Part shown: positions 52,176-60,959 of the stretch, piece by piece
Layout: the number at the start of each line of letters is the position of its first letter
Numbering within the stretch: position 1 is the first letter of the stretch
Source of the DNA: JAKQIM01 sp029557965
Lineage (GTDB): Bacteria; Chloroflexota; Anaerolineae; Anaerolineales; UBA4823
DNA length: 64,000 nucleotides
Reading direction: 5' to 3'
Assembly (NCBI GenBank): GCA_035341015.1
Contig: DAOQUL010000016.1
Location: 1 to 64,000 of the forward strand
Program-made: the position numbers and the translations under genes
The notes under the pieces: model-generated
What the model was told of the DNA's origin: nothing
The model's database searches: none
The model's input: the letters and a program-made list of their open reading frames with translations, nothing else

Positions 52176-53309
52176 TCAGGCGCAGAACTGCCTGGCTGTT
52201 TCGATGTAGATCTCGGTGCAAGCGGCCACGCTTTCCAAGTCCACCCATTCTTCGGCGGCATGTGCGCCACCGCCGCACGGGCCCAACAGCAGGCTGGGGA
52301 TGCCTGCCGCCCATAAGGTAGCCGCGTCGGTCCAGTAAGAGACACCTGCCAGCTCAGGCGGGCGGCCGAAAACGCCGGCTGCGGCGCGCTGCACAACCTG
52401 CACCACGGCGGCATCCTGGGGCGTTTCGAGAGGCGGGCGCGACATGCCCATGCGCATCTCGGCCTTGAAGGCCGGATCGGCCTGGCCCTGCTGGCGAAGG
52501 ATGGCTTGCATCTCAGCCTCCACCCCGGCAGGCGTCTCGCCCGGCAAGGTGCGGCGTTCAACGGTCAAGACACAGCGCTCAGGGTAAGTTGCCAGCTCGT
52601 GCCCGCCCTGGATCAGTGAGGCATGCAAGGAAGCATGCCCCAAGAGAGGATGGGCAGGCTGAGCTTGCAAGCGCTGCTGCAAAGCCTCGATCCCGGCCAG
52701 CACCGGGGCCATCTTGACGATGGCATCCACGCCCAGGTCGGGGCGCGAGCCGTGGGCAGCTACGCCAATCGTCTCTACCTCCAGCCAGGCGTACCCTTTA
52801 TGGGCCACCACCAGTTGTTGATCAGTGGGCTCGGCAATGATGGCGCCATCCGCCCGGTAGAGCGGCGCCAGGGTTGTGGTGCCCGCGCCAGCATACTCTT
52901 CATCCACCACCGCCTGCAAGATCAGGTCACCGCGCAGGTGCATCTGGCGAACCGCCGCCGCGGCGAGCATACAGGCCGCCAGGCCACCTTTCATATCGTA
53001 GGCACCGCGCCCATACAACCGCCCATCCCGCACCTGGGGCTGGAGGGGGTTCGGCATGCTGGCCAGGCCGACCGTATCCATGTGGCCGTTAAGCAGCAAG
53101 GTCTTGCCGCTGCCGCTGCCGCGCACAATGCCCACCACGTTCGAACGGTTGGGCGCCGTGTCGTGCAAGGTCACTTCCAGCCCGGCATCTTCCAGCCAGC
53201 GGGCAATGAAGGCGGCAATCTCTGCCTCGCCCGCCCCGCCCAGAACCAGGCTGGGGTTGACCGAATTGATCGCAATCAGTTGGCTTAAGAGGGGTTCGGG
53301 GTCTATCAT
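52176..53309 (-). CDS. M20-family metallopeptidase (ArgE/DapE/CPG2-like)
   Basis: A 377-residue di-zinc hydrolase. Metal and catalytic residues are in place: H76 and D78 (LLNGHMDTV), D105 (GRGAYDMKGG), E137/E138 (AVVDEEYAG), E160 (IIAEPTD) and a C-terminal His (PCGGGAHAAEEWV). The central dimerisation domain is present (VAAHGSRPDLGVDAI). It removes acyl or peptide groups from amino acids. Substrate is not set; ArgE, DapE and carboxypeptidase G2 types are all possible. The PAS-protein stop lies 9 bases before its start. Confidence 0.93.
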   Translation of the reverse strand: MIDPEPLLSQLIAINSVNPSLVLGGAGEAEIAAFIARWLEDAGLEVTLHDTAPNRSNVVGIVRGSGSGKTLLLNGHMDTVGLASMPNPLQPQVRDGRLYGRGAYDMKGGLAACMLAAAAVRQMHLRGDLILQAVVDEEYAGAGTTTLAPLYRADGAIIAEPTDQQLVVAHKGYAWLEVETIGVAAHGSRPDLGVDAIVKMAPVLAGIEALQQRLQAQPAHPLLGHASLHASLIQGGHELATYPERCVLTVERRTLPGETPAGVEAEMQAILRQQGQADPAFKAEMRMGMSRPPLETPQDAAVVQVVQRAAAGVFGRPPELAGVSYWTDAATLWAAGIPSLLLGPCGGGAHAAEEWVDLESVAACTEIYIETARQFCA

Positions 53310-53318
53310 GGCTGGGCC

Positions 53319-53660
53319 CTAACCGCGCACAAAGTGAGGCGCGTCAAATGGGATGACCAGAGAAAGCTCAACAAACCCGGCATATTGACCATCTTGGTAC
53401 CAGGGGGCCTGGTAGATCAGCTTCTTGCGGCCGTTTTTCTCAATGGTATAAACGTTGGTCCTTTGGTCGGCCATCATGGCTTGCAAGAGCTCGCGGGCAC
53501 GCGGCGGGTGGCAGTCAAATACACTGGCACCCAGCAATTCCTTGCCGCCATCGGCGCGAAATACCTCGGCCGAAGCGGCGTTCATTTCGAGAATAGTGCC
53601 TTGGGCATCGCAAACGGTAATGGCAACAGGGAATTCTTCGATCCAATCATGGCCGGGCAT
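53319..53660 (-). CDS. Single PAS-domain protein
   Basis: A 113-residue protein that is essentially one PAS domain: FPVAITVCDAQGTILEMNAA, then ASAEVFRADGGKELLGASVF, DCHPPRARELLQAMM, and the end YQDGQYAGFVELSLVIPF. ATG 53660 has AAGGAG at 6 bases, preferred over ATG 53681. It lacks any output domain, so it probably works by binding a partner. A minus-strand TATAAT at 53711-53716 gives a leader of about 45 bases. It begins a run with the M20 peptidase and patatin genes. Confidence 0.85.
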   Translation of the reverse strand: MPGHDWIEEFPVAITVCDAQGTILEMNAASAEVFRADGGKELLGASVFDCHPPRARELLQAMMADQRTNVYTIEKNGRKKLIYQAPWYQDGQYAGFVELSLVIPFDAPHFVRG

Positions 53661-53761
53661 AAGCAGCTCCTTGGTATACAAAGATGGAGGTATAAATATT
53701 GTAATACGGTATTATACGCGAATTGCAGTAGAATCAATGCCAACAAAGAAAGGATAATCCC

Positions 53762-54457
53762 TTGCACAAAATACATGTAGAACGACATTATGCCGCACGC
53801 ATTGGTTGGCTGCGAGCGGCTGTTTTAGGCGCTAACGATGGCATTGTTTCAACCGCCAGCCTGGTGGTAGGGGTGGCAGCCGCCTCAGCAGCACGCAGCG
53901 AGGTGCTGACCGCCGGGATTGCCGGGCTGGTGGCAGGGGCCATGTCAATGGCAGCGGGTGAATACGTCTCAGTCAGTTCGCAGGCCGACACCGAGAAATC
54001 GGATTTGGCCCGCGAACAAAACGAACTTAAAACCCAGGCCAAAGCCGAGCTCCAAGAACTGGCGGGCATTTATGAACAACGCGGGCTTGAGCCGGGCCTG
54101 GCATTGAAAGTGGCTGAGCAGTTGACGGCGCACAATGCCCTGGAGGCGCATGCCCGCGATGAACTGGGGCTGTCAGAAATTCACACCGCCCGGCCGATCC
54201 AGGCTGCACTGGCTTCAGCGATTACCTTTGCCGTAGGGGCCATGCTGCCGCTCTTAATGGTATTGATTAGCCCAGAGGCTGCCATCATCCCGGTGGTGGC
54301 GGTGAGTTCCCTGGTCTTCCTGGCATTAATGGGTGCTCTCTCGGCACGCGCCGGAGGGTCAAATATGCTCATTGCGGCAGGGCGGGTCACCTTTTGGGGA
54401 GCGCTGGCTATGGCCATCACCGCCTTGATTGGTGCCTTGTTTGGCACGATTGTTTAA
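53762..54457 (+). CDS. VIT1/CCC1-family iron/manganese transporter
   Basis: A 231-residue protein. The first helix AAVLGANDGIVSTASLVVGV and second GIAGLVAGAMSMAAGEYVSV are the family signature. A cytosolic metal-binding helical hairpin follows (about 75-145, KSDLAREQNELKTQAKAELQ), then three more helices. It moves Fe2+ or Mn2+ out of the cytosol by proton exchange. The start is TTG at 53762 with AAAGGA 6 bases upstream. It is divergent from the PAS protein with about 100 bases between starts. Confidence 0.93.
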   Translation: MHKIHVERHYAARIGWLRAAVLGANDGIVSTASLVVGVAAASAARSEVLTAGIAGLVAGAMSMAAGEYVSVSSQADTEKSDLAREQNELKTQAKAELQELAGIYEQRGLEPGLALKVAEQLTAHNALEAHARDELGLSEIHTARPIQAALASAITFAVGAMLPLLMVLISPEAAIIPVVAVSSLVFLALMGALSARAGGSNMLIAAGRVTFWGALAMAITALIGALFGTIV

Positions 54458-54575
54458 TAAAAATTCAGTGTCAATTTTCGCACCTATATTTCAATTATGG
54501 TGTTTAATTAGGTGGTAAGAAGTTGCGGAGCAGCAAGAGAAACACACAAAAATAAAACTACTTGGAGGAAATCCT

Positions 54576-54749
54576 ATGAAACTCAGTGCACCTCGTCAAA
54601 TCACCTTCTGGATCGCCGTTGCCCTGGCCGTGCTCGGCCTGCTTGGCGTCATCGTCCCCTCGCTGCCTTTGATCGGCGGCTTCGCTTTCTGGCTGGTCCT
54701 GGTCGGCTTCGTGGTTTTGGCCCTGGGCAACCTGCTCGAAGGTCTGTAA
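54576..54749 (+). CDS. Small hydrophobic protein, 57 residues
   Basis: ATG 54576 follows TTGGAGGA at a good distance and opens 57 codons to TAA at 54747. Two hydrophobic segments are seen, ITFWIAVALAVLGLLGVIVP (9-28) and GFAFWLVLVGFVVLALGNLL (35-54), joined by a Pro/Gly turn. This two-helix hairpin resembles small stress-type membrane proteins of the YqaE or YtxH size class, but I cannot assign a family. A hairpin ends the unit 12 bases after the stop. Confidence 0.65.
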   Translation: MKLSAPRQITFWIAVALAVLGLLGVIVPSLPLIGGFAFWLVLVGFVVLALGNLLEGL

Positions 54750-54760
54750 AACAGGCGAGA

Positions 54761-54816
54761 GAGAGGGCGCAAGGCTGTGGCCGGTCGCTCCGCAGCACAA
54801 CAGCCTGCGCCCTCTC
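54761..54816 (+). terminator. Hairpin after the 57-residue gene
   Basis: GAGAGGGCGCAAGGCTGT (54761-54778) pairs with ACAGCCTGCGCCCTCTC (54800-54816) with one bulged A. It makes a 17-bp stem with a 21-base loop. No T run follows. Probably a transcript end. Confidence 0.55.
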
Positions 54817-54907
54817 CTTCACCCTTAAGTTTAACGGGGGAAATACAGCTGGTTGTTATCAACCATTGGGCAACGGTCACCAGCAGTTCAATTAGCGGGA
54901 GATGTAC

Positions 54908-55456
54908 ATGCACCAATCGAATCCGCAGCCCACTTTGATCCCCTATCTTATCCTAATGACCCTCCTGTTCACCGGCCTGGCGTGCACTTACCCAGGTTTG
55001 GAGGATGATGCTGGAGGCCTGCCGACATCTGCACCTACCCCTGCACCGTCTGAGGCTGTGGTATCCCCCGGCCAAGAACAGACTCCGCCACCAACCACAG
55101 CCGATCAGATCATCCAAGGTAGCGGTTCCAAGGCCAGCTTTGGCCCATCCCCCGATATCTCTTGCCAGGTGACCCAGCCCGCAGCGTTGACCTTGCATGG
55201 CGACGGCACAGCCGAGCTGGTTACTACCGGGCCTTCTTTCATCGATCATTACAACTGCACTACCGGCACCGACGAAACCTGGTATATTAACGGCAGCGTC
55301 AATGCCGCAGACCAAACGGTTACCTTCTCAAGCTGCAACGATGGTGGCTTCACTGCCAATGGGGTGGTCTCGTTTGAAGGTGGGACGCTTTCGGGCAATG
55401 TGACTTGCATTTATAAAGATGGAAGCATCGCCATTTCGCTGGCTTTGAGCAAGTAA
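54908..55456 (+). CDS. Putative lipoprotein
   Basis: A 182-residue protein with signal YLILMTLLFTGLAC, giving a lipid-modified Cys, followed by a Pro/Thr/Ser linker (about 35-70) and a ~110-residue beta-rich domain. That domain has cysteines paired along it (ISCQV, YNCTT, SSCND, VTCIY), which suggests disulfides. The ATG at 54908 is 6 bases after GGGAG; ATG 54902 is possible. The family is not recognised. It should be surface-anchored. Confidence 0.72.
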   Translation: MHQSNPQPTLIPYLILMTLLFTGLACTYPGLEDDAGGLPTSAPTPAPSEAVVSPGQEQTPPPTTADQIIQGSGSKASFGPSPDISCQVTQPAALTLHGDGTAELVTTGPSFIDHYNCTTGTDETWYINGSVNAADQTVTFSSCNDGGFTANGVVSFEGGTLSGNVTCIYKDGSIAISLALSK

Positions 55457-55481
55457 ATTACACATCTATAAAAGAGAAAAT

Positions 55482-56732
55482 ATGCGCCTCGATCTAACCC
55501 CCTCAATTGACCGCTATGCCGAATTGATCGTCAAGATTGCATTGAACGTGCAGCCGGGCCAGCGTTTGCTGGTGGGCAGCCCTCGCCGGTACGTGCCGCT
55601 GGAATGTGCGCCTTTTGTGCGCATGCTGGCCCGGCACGCTTACCAGGTTGGGGCAGCCTATGTGGAAGTGTTGTGGGGGGATGATGGCCTGACCCGCACG
55701 CGCCTGGAATATGCCCGGCGCGATTCGTTTGGCCAGGGGTCGCCCTGGCGCGGCCAGGTGGCATTGGAATATGCCCAAAATGGCGATGCCCTGGTTTCAA
55801 TTTCAGCCGAAGACCCCGACCTGCTCAAAGGGCAAGACCCGGCCCTGGTCAGCCAGATGCAGCACGCCACGCTGCAGATTAGCAAGGCCTTTGCCGATCA
55901 CAACGCCTCCCAGCCGCTGAACGGCACGGTCGTTTCAGTGCCCACGCCAGGCTGGGCAGCCAAAGTTTTCCCCAACCTGCCGCCAGAGCAGCAGCAAGAG
56001 CGCCTGTGGCAGGCCATCCTGGCGGCCTGCCGGGTGGATGCGCCCGACCCGGTGGCAGCCTGGCAGACGCACATCCGCCAGATCCGCGAGCGCGGTGTCT
56101 ATTTGACCGCCAAACAGTACACGGCCATGCATTTCCGCGGCCCCGGCACCGATTTGAGTGTGGGTCTGCCGGCCGGGCATGCCTGGGTGGGCGGGCAAGC
56201 CGCCAGCCACAGCGGCATCCAGCATGTGCCCAACTTCCCCACCGAAGAGATCTTCAGCCTGCCGCACCGTGAGCGGGTGGAGGGGCATGTGACCACCACC
56301 AAGCCCTTTGTGCACGCCGGGCGGGCGATCGAAAAGTTCACCCTGAGCTTTTCAGCCGGGCGGGTGGTGAAGATCAGCGCCGACCAGGGCGAAGAAACCC
56401 TGCGCCACCTGATCGAGACGGACGAGGGGGCGGCGCGCCTGGGCGAGGTGGCATTGGTGGCCCACAGCTCACCCATCTCGCAGTCGGGCATCTTATTCTA
56501 CAATACCCTGTTCGATGAAAATGCCGCCGACCACATTGCCCTGGGGCGGGCTTATAAGCAGTGCCTGCAAGGCGGCCCGCAGATGAACGACGAGGCCTTT
56601 AACGCCGCCGGCGGCAACCTGAGCCTGACCCACAACGACTTCATGATCGGCTCGGCCGAGATCGATGTGGACGGCGTGCTGGCCGACGGCCGACGCCAGC
56701 CGGTGATGCGCCAGGGCGAGTGGGCCTTCTAG
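55482..56732 (+). CDS. M29-family aminopeptidase (thermophilic/AmpS type)
   Basis: A 416-residue metallo-aminopeptidase. Family segments include DRYAELIVKIALNVQPGQRL, TDLSVGLPAGHAWVG and NFPTEEIFSLPHRERVEG, with metal ligands in TEE, RLGEVALV, LFYNTLFDENAADHIALG and the end LTHNDFMIGSAEIDVDGV. The dinuclear-metal enzyme removes N-terminal amino acids from peptides in the cytoplasm. ATG 55482 is preceded by AAAAGAGAAAA, a weak site. A double-GNAT gene follows after 62 bases. Confidence 0.94.
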   Translation: MRLDLTPSIDRYAELIVKIALNVQPGQRLLVGSPRRYVPLECAPFVRMLARHAYQVGAAYVEVLWGDDGLTRTRLEYARRDSFGQGSPWRGQVALEYAQNGDALVSISAEDPDLLKGQDPALVSQMQHATLQISKAFADHNASQPLNGTVVSVPTPGWAAKVFPNLPPEQQQERLWQAILAACRVDAPDPVAAWQTHIRQIRERGVYLTAKQYTAMHFRGPGTDLSVGLPAGHAWVGGQAASHSGIQHVPNFPTEEIFSLPHRERVEGHVTTTKPFVHAGRAIEKFTLSFSAGRVVKISADQGEETLRHLIETDEGAARLGEVALVAHSSPISQSGILFYNTLFDENAADHIALGRAYKQCLQGGPQMNDEAFNAAGGNLSLTHNDFMIGSAEIDVDGVLADGRRQPVMRQGEWAF

Positions 56733-56794
56733 AGCCGGTAACCATCTATCAAGGGGCCGCCAGTGCCAGCCATTCTTATGAGGAACGCAAGCGT

Positions 56795-57715
56795 ATGATC
56801 TATTCCACCCGCCCCTATTCTGATATGGCCGATAAGCAGGCCATGGCTGAGCTGGCGCAAGCTGCCCCCGAGAACAACCTGCACAATGTTGACCTGCCCT
56901 ACCGCTTGAGTTCTTGGGCTTTGGATGACCCGTATAACACCTGCCTGTGGTTCGACCGTTCTGGCCGCCTGGCCGCCTGGGCGGTGATGCAAACGCCGTT
57001 TTGGACGATCGATTACACCTGCGACCCACAAGATGAAGCCGACCTGCTGCCGCTGATCCTGGCCTGGGCCGACCAGCGGGCACTCCAGCTTGCTGGCACC
57101 GAATACAACTTGCCGGCCTGGTTCATTTTGGCTTTCAAAGAACAAGTAGACCGCATTCGTGCTTTTGAGGCCGCCGGTTTTATCTGCCAGGCCAACCTGG
57201 GCGAACAATCCTGGACAAAGGTGCTGATGCGCCGCAAGGCGTCCCTACCGGTGGCCAATTACCATATTCCACCCGGTTTTGTGGTGCGCTCTCTGGCGGG
57301 GGAAGATGAAGTGGCAGCTTATGTGGAACTGCACCAGGCCACGTTTGAAACGAAGAACATGCGGTCAGCCTGGCGCCTGCGCACCCTGCACCACCCGGCT
57401 TACCACCCCAACCTGGATATTGTGGTCGAGGCACCGGATGGGAGGCTGGGCGCGTTTTGTATTGCCTGGCTCAATGGCAGCGATGGACATATCGAACCTT
57501 TAGGCTGCCATCGGAACTTCCGGCATTATGCCCTGGGACGGTTGGCCCTGGCTGAAGCCCTGCGGCGCTTGAAAGCTGCCGGGGTCGATCAGATCTACGT
57601 CGAAACCGACAACTACCGCGATACGGCCTTCCGCCTTTACGAAAACATGGGCTTCTGCGTCTTGCAAGATGTACTCGTCTTCCGCAAAGACTATGAAACC
57701 GGCCAAGATGACTGA
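56795..57715 (+). CDS. Double-domain GNAT acetyltransferase
   Basis: A 306-residue protein of two GNAT halves. The N-terminal half (1-145) is divergent. The C-terminal half (about 160-300) has LGCHRNFRHYALGRLALAEA as acetyl-CoA loop and VETDNYRDTAFRLYENMGF as the closing strand-helix. The ATG at 56795 follows GAGGAA. The substrate is unknown. Its stop overlaps the next gene's ATG at 57708 by 8 bases, suggesting translational coupling with the HEAT-repeat protein. Confidence 0.85.
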   Translation: MIYSTRPYSDMADKQAMAELAQAAPENNLHNVDLPYRLSSWALDDPYNTCLWFDRSGRLAAWAVMQTPFWTIDYTCDPQDEADLLPLILAWADQRALQLAGTEYNLPAWFILAFKEQVDRIRAFEAAGFICQANLGEQSWTKVLMRRKASLPVANYHIPPGFVVRSLAGEDEVAAYVELHQATFETKNMRSAWRLRTLHHPAYHPNLDIVVEAPDGRLGAFCIAWLNGSDGHIEPLGCHRNFRHYALGRLALAEALRRLKAAGVDQIYVETDNYRDTAFRLYENMGFCVLQDVLVFRKDYETGQDD

Positions 57716-58544
57716 CCAGCACCAGCTCCTTCACCAGGCAGGCCCAGAATTGCAAGCGATCCAGGCCATATTGACCGACCTGCGCACCGGGGATGTGGAT
57801 CAAGCCGTCCAAAACCTGCAAGCCCTGAGAGAAACCATTCACGCCGCCATCCCTGCAAAACTGCGCATCGGGCGCGGCATCACCTGGGTGGTGCAGCGCA
57901 TCAGCGATCTGCTGGCAGAGGGCTGCCCTGATGCGGCGGAATTCATATCTCTGGCAAAGTTATTAAGCCGCTGCATTTCTGACAGCGACCTCTTGTTCGG
58001 TGTGCCGATCTTTATGATGGGGGAGGTTGGGAAGCGGCAGCCGGAGGCAGTGTTTGATTTTTTTGCCCGGGCAGCTGATTCGCAAGATTGGGTCGTGCGC
58101 GAGTTCGCCCAGGGAGGCTTTCGCGAACTGATTGGGGAGCAAAGAGAGGCCGTACTGCCCTGGCTGAAGCAAATGGCGCTGGATAAGAGCCCTAACCGGC
58201 GGCGTTTTGCCGCTGAAACTCTGCGCCCGGTCACGGTCAGCCGCTGGATGTTCCGCCAGCCGGAATATTCATTGGGCGTTCTGAGGTTGATGTTCCATGA
58301 GGCCCACCCTTACCCCCGCACCTCAGTGGGCAATAACCTGAGCGACCTATCTCGCCGGCAGCCGGAGTTGATCTTCAACATCGTACAGGAATTGGTGGCA
58401 ACGCAGGATAAAAACAGCTACTGGATTGCCGAACGCGCCTGCCGTAACCTGGTGAAGCAGGCACCTTTGCGGGTAATGGATATCTTGGGGGTGGACGAAT
58501 ACCATTATAAAGACCGCAATTTCTACCGCAGCCAATTATCTTAA
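57708..58544 (+). CDS. HEAT-repeat protein, DNA alkylation repair (AlkD-like) family
   Basis: A 278-residue helical protein. Repeated helix pairs such as DSQDWVVREFAQGGFRELIG, LPWLKQMALDKSPNRRRFAA and EYSLGVLRLMFHEAHPYPRT match the AlkD/DNA_alkylation HEAT-like pattern. AlkD removes alkylated bases without base flipping. Its catalytic Asp and Trp/Arg contacts cannot be placed confidently here, so it may be a non-catalytic relative. ATG 57708 (or 57696) overlaps the preceding GNAT gene. The stop shares a TTAA with the convergent MFS gene. Confidence 0.75.
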   Translation: MTDQHQLLHQAGPELQAIQAILTDLRTGDVDQAVQNLQALRETIHAAIPAKLRIGRGITWVVQRISDLLAEGCPDAAEFISLAKLLSRCISDSDLLFGVPIFMMGEVGKRQPEAVFDFFARAADSQDWVVREFAQGGFRELIGEQREAVLPWLKQMALDKSPNRRRFAAETLRPVTVSRWMFRQPEYSLGVLRLMFHEAHPYPRTSVGNNLSDLSRRQPELIFNIVQELVATQDKNSYWIAERACRNLVKQAPLRVMDILGVDEYHYKDRNFYRSQLS

Positions 58545-59803
58545 TGACTTGCCGGCGCAGGCGGGGCGGCTGCTTCATGCACTTCCCACTGGCGCAGGCC
58601 GCGGCGCAACAACAACATCGCCATCCCGCCCAGCACCAGCAGGCTGCCGTTCACCAAAATCACCTTCTCTAACCCAAAGCGTTCGGCGCTGGCGCCCACC
58701 AGCAAGAAAGAGAACGGCTGAAGGCCAAAACTGACCATGTTGAACAGGCCCACCAGGCGGGCACGCATCTCGAATGGCACCAACACCTGGATCAGCCCCA
58801 AAGACATGGCGACCACCAGAGGCGCACCAAGGCTGAAGGCAAACAGGCTGAGCATAGCCAGGGGCAGCCAATGCGCAAAAGACAGCACGATGTACCAACA
58901 GCCCATCCAGACCACCACCAAGGCCATGATACGCCCGATGTGTTTGCGGCTTTGCGCCAGCGGCAAGATGATCAGGGCTGTGGTGAATGCCCCGCCGCCT
59001 GAGGCCGCCATCAATGTGCCCAGGGTGCTGGCATCGCCGCCCATCATTTTGTCTGCGATGGCAGCCATCATGTTCAAAATGGAAAACCCCAACATGGTGA
59101 TAATGATCGAGAGGATGAACAAGTCTTGCAGGCGCGGCTGGCCGCGCAAGAAACGCAGGCCTTCGGCAAAATCGGCCCAGATGGTACTGTTCTGCGGTGG
59201 GCGTTCGGCCTGCTGAAAGCGGATCGCTACCAGGCTGGCAATGACCGCCAGAAAGCTGATCCCGTTCAACCAGAAAGCGGTCGAGGCGCCCACCGCGGCA
59301 ATCACCCAGCCTGCCAGGGCCGGGCCAATCATGCGGCTGGCCTGGAAGAACATGGCATTCAGGTTAATGGCCTTGCGCGCCTCACCCCGCCCTGCCAGGT
59401 CTCCCAGTAAGGTTTGCTGAGTGGGGAAGTCGATGGTGTTCAACGTACCCAGGCACAGGCTGAGCAAGTAAACGTGCCACAGCCTGACCATGCCAGACTG
59501 GGTCAGCCCTGCCAGGATGAAAGCCAGGAGCATCATGCCCACCTGGGTGGCAATCAGCAGGCGGCGGCGGTTGGCCCGGTCTGCCAGCACACCAGCCCAA
59601 GGCCCAAGCAGCAAGGAGGGCAGCGCCCCCAACATGCTCACAATGCCCAAGGCCGCCTCGGACTGGCTCAATTCCCAAACCACCCAACTTTGGGCCGTGG
59701 CTTGCAGCCAGGTGCCAATAAGCGAAACCGCCTGGCCAGAAATGTACAGGCGGAAATTCCGCAGCTTGAAGGGTGAAAAGCCCTGGATAATGGTATGCAG
59801 CAT
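58541..59803 (-). CDS. MFS transporter (EntS/MFS_3-like exporter)
   Basis: A 420-residue protein with 12 hydrophobic segments. N-terminal FKLRNFRLYISGQAVSLIGT and the loop between helices two and three, GPWAGVLADRANRRRLLIAT, are typical of the MFS_3 branch that includes enterobactin exporters. The substrate is not predictable. A minus-strand TATAAT at 59812-59817 ends 8 bases before the ATG, so the mRNA should be nearly leaderless. Divergent from the transglutaminase-like gene. Confidence 0.93.
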   Translation of the reverse strand: MLHTIIQGFSPFKLRNFRLYISGQAVSLIGTWLQATAQSWVVWELSQSEAALGIVSMLGALPSLLLGPWAGVLADRANRRRLLIATQVGMMLLAFILAGLTQSGMVRLWHVYLLSLCLGTLNTIDFPTQQTLLGDLAGRGEARKAINLNAMFFQASRMIGPALAGWVIAAVGASTAFWLNGISFLAVIASLVAIRFQQAERPPQNSTIWADFAEGLRFLRGQPRLQDLFILSIIITMLGFSILNMMAAIADKMMGGDASTLGTLMAASGGGAFTTALIILPLAQSRKHIGRIMALVVVWMGCWYIVLSFAHWLPLAMLSLFAFSLGAPLVVAMSLGLIQVLVPFEMRARLVGLFNMVSFGLQPFSFLLVGASAERFGLEKVILVNGSLLVLGGMAMLLLRRGLRQWEVHEAAAPPAPASH

Positions 59804-59811
59804 CAGATGTG

Positions 59812-59817
59812 ATTATA
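59812..59817 (-). promoter_or_regulatory. -10 box of the MFS gene
   Basis: Minus-strand TATAAT ends 8 bases before the ATG at 59803 with no ribosome-binding site between. Confidence 0.5.
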
Positions 59818-59830
59818 TCCTGAATACTGC

Positions 59831-59836
59831 TATAAT
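59831..59836 (+). promoter_or_regulatory. -10 box of the transglutaminase-like gene
   Basis: TATAAT, 22 bases before the ATG at 59859. TTGGAGG at 59845-59851 is the ribosome-binding site. It is back-to-back with the MFS promoter. Confidence 0.55.
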
Positions 59837-59858
59837 CGTATTTTTGGAGGTTCCCGTC

Positions 59859-60944
59859 ATGCGAAGCACTCAAACAATCCTGCGCATCATGATTTATACC
59901 GTGTTAGGCTTGACGTTGGTGGCTTTGGCCTGGTTTTTAACCCCTGCCAAGGTTCATTATCACGTCACCGAGCAGTATCTTTTCAACAGCCCGCAAGCCC
60001 AGGCCCAGGTCAGCCTGGGGGTGCTGCTGCCGCGCAACGGGCCTTACCAAACGGTGGAGAACCTGGCTATCACCTGGCAGGGCGATCAAGAGACAATCGC
60101 CCATACGGATGTAGACGAGCTGCGCCTGGCAGGCAGTTTGCAGACGGCAAGCATTGAATATGACGTGATCCTTTTCCAGGGTCCGGCGCGCTGGGATGCG
60201 CCGGTCTTAGATGCCATGCTCCAGCCGCAGGAGAACGTTGAAGCGGCAGATCCGGCGCTGGCAGAGCTTGCCAACGGCCTGGCCCAAGGGCAAAGCCGCC
60301 AGGATGCATACCGCCTGTTCGAATTTACGGCCCAGGCACTGGATTGGCCCCAGGGCTCGCGCGTGAACGTGACCCCTTCGGCCCGGCAGGCATACGAGGC
60401 TGGGATCGGCGGATGCGAAGAGTTTGCCAACCTGTACACCGCCCTGGCGCGCGCCGCCGGCATCCCGGCGCGTTCGATGGCTGGGCTGGCAATGCCGTTG
60501 GGTTTTCCGCCCTTCTGGTCAGCCAACGCCACCTGGAGCTCTCCCGCGGGGGCACACGCCTGGAATGAAGTCTACGTGGATGGGGCCTGGGAATTCGCCG
60601 ATGCCAGTTGGGCCTCCAGCTCGCCGCTGCGCCAGGTCTATTTTGGCCGCACCGATGGGGCGCATTTATCTTATGGTGAAAACGGCGAACTGAACGCCAT
60701 TTACCAGGCCATGCAGGCCTGGGCCGAAGGGCGCGGCGAACTCTCGGCTGCGATGAGTGCACCGCTGCACTTTGCCGCCTCTGCCGACACGCCTGGCGTA
60801 GAAGTGGTACCCGGCATTGAGATCAAAAAGGGCTGGGATGGCCGTTGGGCCGCCGCAGTTGCAGTTTACATCCCCTTCTTGGCCGCCTGCCGTTTGATTG
60901 AAAACCACCTGAAGAAGCCCAGCCCTGGTCAACCAACCTCCTGA
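59859..60944 (+). CDS. Membrane-anchored transglutaminase-like protein
   Basis: A 361-residue protein. An N-terminal helix (ILRIMIYTVLGLTLVALAWF) anchors or exports it; about 35-165 is a beta-rich domain. The transglutaminase-like core has the triad C186 (GIGGCEEFANLYTALARAAG), H233 (GAHAWNEVYVDG) and D248 (WEFADASW). A hydrophobic segment near the C-terminus (AVAVYIPFLAA) may be a second membrane contact. Such proteins act as peptidases, amidases or cross-linkers outside the cytoplasm; the substrate is unknown. ATG 59859 follows TTGGAGG. An EamA gene starts 16 bases after its stop. Confidence 0.88.
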   Translation: MRSTQTILRIMIYTVLGLTLVALAWFLTPAKVHYHVTEQYLFNSPQAQAQVSLGVLLPRNGPYQTVENLAITWQGDQETIAHTDVDELRLAGSLQTASIEYDVILFQGPARWDAPVLDAMLQPQENVEAADPALAELANGLAQGQSRQDAYRLFEFTAQALDWPQGSRVNVTPSARQAYEAGIGGCEEFANLYTALARAAGIPARSMAGLAMPLGFPPFWSANATWSSPAGAHAWNEVYVDGAWEFADASWASSSPLRQVYFGRTDGAHLSYGENGELNAIYQAMQAWAEGRGELSAAMSAPLHFAASADTPGVEVVPGIEIKKGWDGRWAAAVAVYIPFLAACRLIENHLKKPSPGQPTS

Positions 60945-60959
60945 AGACAGCCGCTCACC

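Noticed and set aside
52154..52561. N-terminal extension of the patatin
   Set aside because: It is a shadow of the M20 peptidase gene; patatin homology starts at ATG 52153.
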